A stretch of 64,000 bases of DNA. Source: Desulfosporosinus youngiae DSM 17734 (GTDB taxonomy: Bacteria; Bacillota; Desulfitobacteriia; Desulfitobacteriales; Desulfitobacteriaceae). Made by a program: the position numbers and the translations under genes. The DNA is taken from NCBI RefSeq assembly GCF_000244895.1, contig NZ_CM001441.1:620001-684000 (forward strand), given 5' to 3'. Of the stretch, positions 61,346 to 64,000 are shown piece by piece (position 1 is the first letter of the stretch; the number at the start of each line of letters is the position of its first letter). The notes below the pieces were generated by a model that was not told the origin of the DNA, did not search any database, and worked only from the letters and a program-made list of their open reading frames with translations.

Positions 61346-61930
61346 ATGAGAGAAGCCTATATTGAACGGAAAACTAAGGAAACAGAAATCCGTGTACGCT
61401 TGAACCTGGATGGAACAGGAGAGGCTCAAGTTAAGACCGGGCTTGGGTTCTTTGATCATATGCTGACAGCGTTTGCCCGCTTTGCCTATCTTGATCTCAT
61501 CCTTGAGGCCAGTGGGGATCTGGAGGTGGATGCCCACCATACGATTGAGGATTGTGGGATCGTAATGGGGCAAGCAGTGCGGGAAGCTTGCGGGGATAAA
61601 GCAGGGATTGAACGAATTGGGGAGGCTCTGGTTCCTATGGACGAGGCTCTAGTGCAAGTGGCTCTGGATATATCAAATCGTCCTTATCTGGTTTGGGATG
61701 TGGAGTGTCCGGATGGTATGGTTGGCGGGTTTCCAGTGGAGATGGCGGAGGAGTTTTTCAGGGCGTTAGCAGTACAGAGCGGGCTTACCCTGCATGTGAG
61801 AAAATTTTCAGGAAAAAACCGACATCATATTCTGGAAGCTGCCTTTAAAGGAGTGGGGAGAGCCCTTGGTCTGGCTCTGCGCCGGAACACTCGGTATAGT
61901 GGCATCCTTTCAACCAAAGGAGTTTTATAA
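61346..61930 (+). CDS. hisB: Imidazoleglycerol-phosphate dehydratase
   Basis: A 194-residue monofunctional HisB with the two half-repeats containing FFDHMLTAFARFAYLDLILEASGDLEVDAHHTIEDCGI and HVRKFSGKNRHHILEAAFKG, whose HHxxE motifs bind Mn. No histidinol phosphatase domain. ATG behind GAGAGGAG; hisH starts on the base after its stop. Confidence 0.97.
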   Translation: MREAYIERKTKETEIRVRLNLDGTGEAQVKTGLGFFDHMLTAFARFAYLDLILEASGDLEVDAHHTIEDCGIVMGQAVREACGDKAGIERIGEALVPMDEALVQVALDISNRPYLVWDVECPDGMVGGFPVEMAEEFFRALAVQSGLTLHVRKFSGKNRHHILEAAFKGVGRALGLALRRNTRYSGILSTKGVL

Positions 61931-62560
61931 ATGATAGGAATTGTCGATTATGGACGGGGAAACTTGAGAAGTGTGGAAAAGGCTTTGGAAAAGGTCGGTT
62001 TTGAAGCAACGATTATGGCATCCCCAACGGAACTGAACTTAGTGAATGGACTTATACTCCCAGGAGTTGGGGCGTTTGCCGATGCGATGCAGGCCTTAAG
62101 ACAAGGGGGATGGATTGAGCCGCTCATCCGTTTCGCTCGCTCAGGGCGGCCCTTTTTGGGAATCTGTTTAGGGATGCAGATTCTCTTTGAAGTTGGAGAA
62201 GAACACGGCGAGCACGCCGGATTAGGACTGTTAGCCGGTCGGGTGGTCAAATTTCCACCGGGCAGAAAGGTTCCGCATATGGGCTGGAATAGTTTGCAGC
62301 TGGAGCAGCCTTCGTATTTATTGGAAGGGATTCCTAATGAGTCCTACTTTTATTTTGTTCATTCCTATTATGCGGAGCCTGGCGAGAAGAGGGATGTCGC
62401 CGCGACCAGTGACTATGGGGTTGTTTTCCCCGCGGTTGTAAGCAAGGACAATGTCTGGGGGGCGCAATTTCATCCGGAAAAATCAAGTCCCTGGGGTCTC
62501 AAACTTCTGACGAATTTTGGAAAGTGGGTGAATGAAAATGCTGCTCTTTCCGGCCATTGA
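61931..62560 (+). CDS. hisH: Imidazole glycerol phosphate synthase, glutaminase subunit
   Basis: A 209-residue class I glutamine amidotransferase supplying ammonia to HisF. Nucleophile motif FLGICLGMQILFE, catalytic FHPEKSS, and oxyanion loop LPGVGAFADAM. ATG directly follows the hisB stop; its 3' end overlaps hisA by 23 bases. Confidence 0.97.
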   Translation: MIGIVDYGRGNLRSVEKALEKVGFEATIMASPTELNLVNGLILPGVGAFADAMQALRQGGWIEPLIRFARSGRPFLGICLGMQILFEVGEEHGEHAGLGLLAGRVVKFPPGRKVPHMGWNSLQLEQPSYLLEGIPNESYFYFVHSYYAEPGEKRDVAATSDYGVVFPAVVSKDNVWGAQFHPEKSSPWGLKLLTNFGKWVNENAALSGH

Positions 62561-63299
62561 TCTAAAAGAGGGGAAAGCGGTGCGCCTTTTACAGGGGAGG
62601 ATGGAGGATTCTACGGTTTACGCAGATAACCCTGTTGAAGTTGCTCAAGACTTTGAGAAACAAGGAGCCGAGTATTTACATATGGTTGATCTGAATGGCG
62701 CCTTTTCCGGAAAGCCTATGAACGATGAAGCCATACGGAGGATTGTCGGCAGTGTTTCGCTGAAAATTCAGGTAGGCGGTGGAATCCGCACGATGGAGCA
62801 GATTACAGAGTTATTAGAGTTAGGGGTTGAACGGGTTATTCTAGGCACGATCGCCGTTAAAAATCCGGAATTGGTTGCCGAGGCGGCACGCCGATATGGG
62901 AAACGAGTCATCGTGGGGATTGATGCCAAGGACGGCTTGGTCGCCGTTCAAGGATGGGCTGAAACGACAGAAATGCGGGCTGTCGATTTAGGAAAGGCTA
63001 TGAAAGCCGTGGGAATTCAAAGTGTGGTCTTCACAGATATCTCACGCGACGGAATGCTCCAGGGACCTAATCTGGAGAGTACCGTACAGATGGCTCAGGA
63101 AACCGGCCTGTCTGTGATCGCCTCAGGCGGGATTTCTACGTTAGCTGATCTGAGAAACCTGCAGGCCGAAGTGCTTAAAGGAGTTGCTATTGAAGGCGCT
63201 ATTACCGGAAAAGCGCTCTATAGCGGGGCCTTTACCCTGGGGGAAGCCTTGGAGGCTGCTCGTGGAAAAGCGTTAATCTCAGAAGCAAAAGAAGGTTAA
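62538..63299 (+). CDS. hisA: ProFAR isomerase
   Basis: A 253-residue (beta-alpha)8 isomerase: FPAIDLKEGKAVRLLQG with the first catalytic Asp, QVGGGIRTMEQI, VGIDAKDGLVAVQGW and VFTDISRDGMLQGPN with the second catalytic Asp, ASGGISTLADL. Two ATGs are possible; 62538 is preferred because GGGTGA lies at proper distance and family members begin at this Met-Leu. Confidence 0.96.
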   Translation: MLLFPAIDLKEGKAVRLLQGRMEDSTVYADNPVEVAQDFEKQGAEYLHMVDLNGAFSGKPMNDEAIRRIVGSVSLKIQVGGGIRTMEQITELLELGVERVILGTIAVKNPELVAEAARRYGKRVIVGIDAKDGLVAVQGWAETTEMRAVDLGKAMKAVGIQSVVFTDISRDGMLQGPNLESTVQMAQETGLSVIASGGISTLADLRNLQAEVLKGVAIEGAITGKALYSGAFTLGEALEAARGKALISEAKEG

Positions 63300-63313
63300 G
63301 GAGGGAATGAGAC

Positions 63314-64000
63314 ATGTTAAGTAAGCGGATCATTCCCTGTTTAGATGTCCATGATGGGCGTGTGGTCAAGGGAACCAATTTTGTGCAGTTACGTGACGCG
63401 GGAGACCCAGTGGAACTCGCGGCCCTCTACGACCAAGAAGGCGCGGATGAGTTAATTTTCCTGGATATAACCGCTTCATCTGATAACCGGGAAACTATGG
63501 TTGACGTAGTGCGCCGAACCGCTGAGCAGGTTTTTATTCCTTTCACAATCGGAGGCGGATTGCGGACTATTGAGGATATCCGCCGCATGCTCAGAGCGGG
63601 AGCGGATAAAATTGCGCTGAACACGTCGGCGGTTCAGACTCCCAGGCTTATTCAGGAAGGAGCACATGCCTTTGGAAGTCAATGTATTGTAGTAGCTATT
63701 GATGCGCGAAGTACGGCAGCGGGTCAATGGGAAGTGTATATTCATGGTGGAAGAACGGCGACCGGCAAGGATGTTTTAGAATGGGCCGCGGAAGTGGAAG
63801 CTCTCGGCGCGGGAGAGATTCTTTTAACTTCCATGGATCGCGACGGGACCAAGATTGGCTACGAATTAGAATTGACCAGGGCTGTGAGTCGAGCCGTATC
63901 CCTGCCCGTCATAGCGAGCGGTGGGGTAGGAACCTTAGAACATCTCGCGGAAGGGCTAACTGTTGGGGAAGCAGACGCTGTCCTGGCCGCTTCGATCTTT
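63314..64000 (+). CDS. hisF: Imidazole glycerol phosphate synthase, cyclase subunit (3' end outside window)
   Basis: The first 229 codons of HisF, open to the window edge; normal length is about 252. It begins [20 protein letters not shown] with the catalytic Asp and contains [46 protein letters not shown] and [14 protein letters not shown] with the second Asp. ATG behind AAGGAGGGAA, 14 bases after hisA. Confidence 0.96.
   Translation, partial: MLSKRIIPCLDVHDGRVVKGTNFVQLRDAGDPVELAALYDQEGADELIFLDITASSDNRETMVDVVRRTAEQVFIPFTIGGGLRTIEDIRRMLRAGADKIALNTSAVQTPRLIQEGAHAFGSQCIVVAIDARSTAAGQWEVYIHGGRTATGKDVLEWAAEVEALGAGEILLTSMDRDGTKIGYELELTRAVSRAVSLPVIASGGVGTLEHLAEGLTVGEADAVLAASIF

Noticed and set aside
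1-64000. CRISPR arrays, rRNA genes, complete insertion sequences or prophage genes
   Set aside because: Looked for and not seen; repeats present are short dispersed or palindromic elements only.

Overview
The window reads as chromosome of an anaerobic, spore-forming, low-to-mid GC Gram-positive of the Desulfosporosinus/Desulfitobacterium type (Peptococcaceae). Supporting this are a Spo0E-like phosphatase, a CotJC-like protein, a Spo0A box, many GTG/TTG starts behind strong purine-rich ribosome binding sites, an anaerobic benzimidazole (bza) operon, and a bacterial pyrrolysine cassette with split pylSc/pylSn like that of Desulfitobacterium hafniense. The genus is an inference from family resemblance, not from a search.

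Layout. 1-7.2 kb: groEL 3' end, a chemoreceptor, hpt, guaA, a glyoxalase-like protein, a metallo-beta-lactamase-fold protein and a Spo0E-like protein. 7.2-11 kb: a Ca2+-type P-ATPase and a DEDD exonuclease. 11-19.3 kb: a cobalamin-riboswitch-controlled bza operon (two ThiC paralogs, a PurE paralog, a methyltransferase/DUF2284 fusion, two B12-binding radical SAM proteins), predicted to make the benzimidazole lower ligand of B12 from the purine intermediate AIR. 19.3-29.2 kb: the purine operon purE-B-C-F-M-N-H-D behind a tandem guanine plus PRPP riboswitch, with a 480-base structured gap between purB and purC. 29.2-33 kb: small proteins, CotJC-like, DUF421 and a DtxR-type regulator. 33-35.5 kb: feoA with feoB split into two genes. 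35.5-41.1 kb: ABC exporter, acyl-ACP thioesterase, flavin-binding protein and an orphan PAS histidine kinase. 41.3-44.2 kb: metNIQ behind a SAM-I riboswitch. 44.3-47.5 kb: yerC, hisZ, pfkA and an HsdM N-terminal fragment. 47.6-57.9 kb: tRNA-Pyl, pylSc, a corrinoid protein, an amber-containing mttB, an EutH-like permease, a sigma-54 activator, a methyl-THF methyltransferase, pylB, pylD and pylSn. 58.2 kb to the end: hisGDCBHAF (hisF runs off the edge).

How parts fit together. The bza and purine operons are adjacent and compete for AIR. The PurE copy in the bza operon has lost the catalytic histidine that the purine-operon PurE keeps, which makes it the strongest candidate here for an undescribed component. 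The methylamine/pyrrolysine block sits between hisZ and hisG and looks like an insertion into a his locus. Its two transcription units carry sigma-54 promoters, each with a matching large palindrome about 148 bases upstream, presumably bound by the activator encoded between them. No pylC lies between pylB and pylD. hisG ends in an amber codon that is in frame with hisD.
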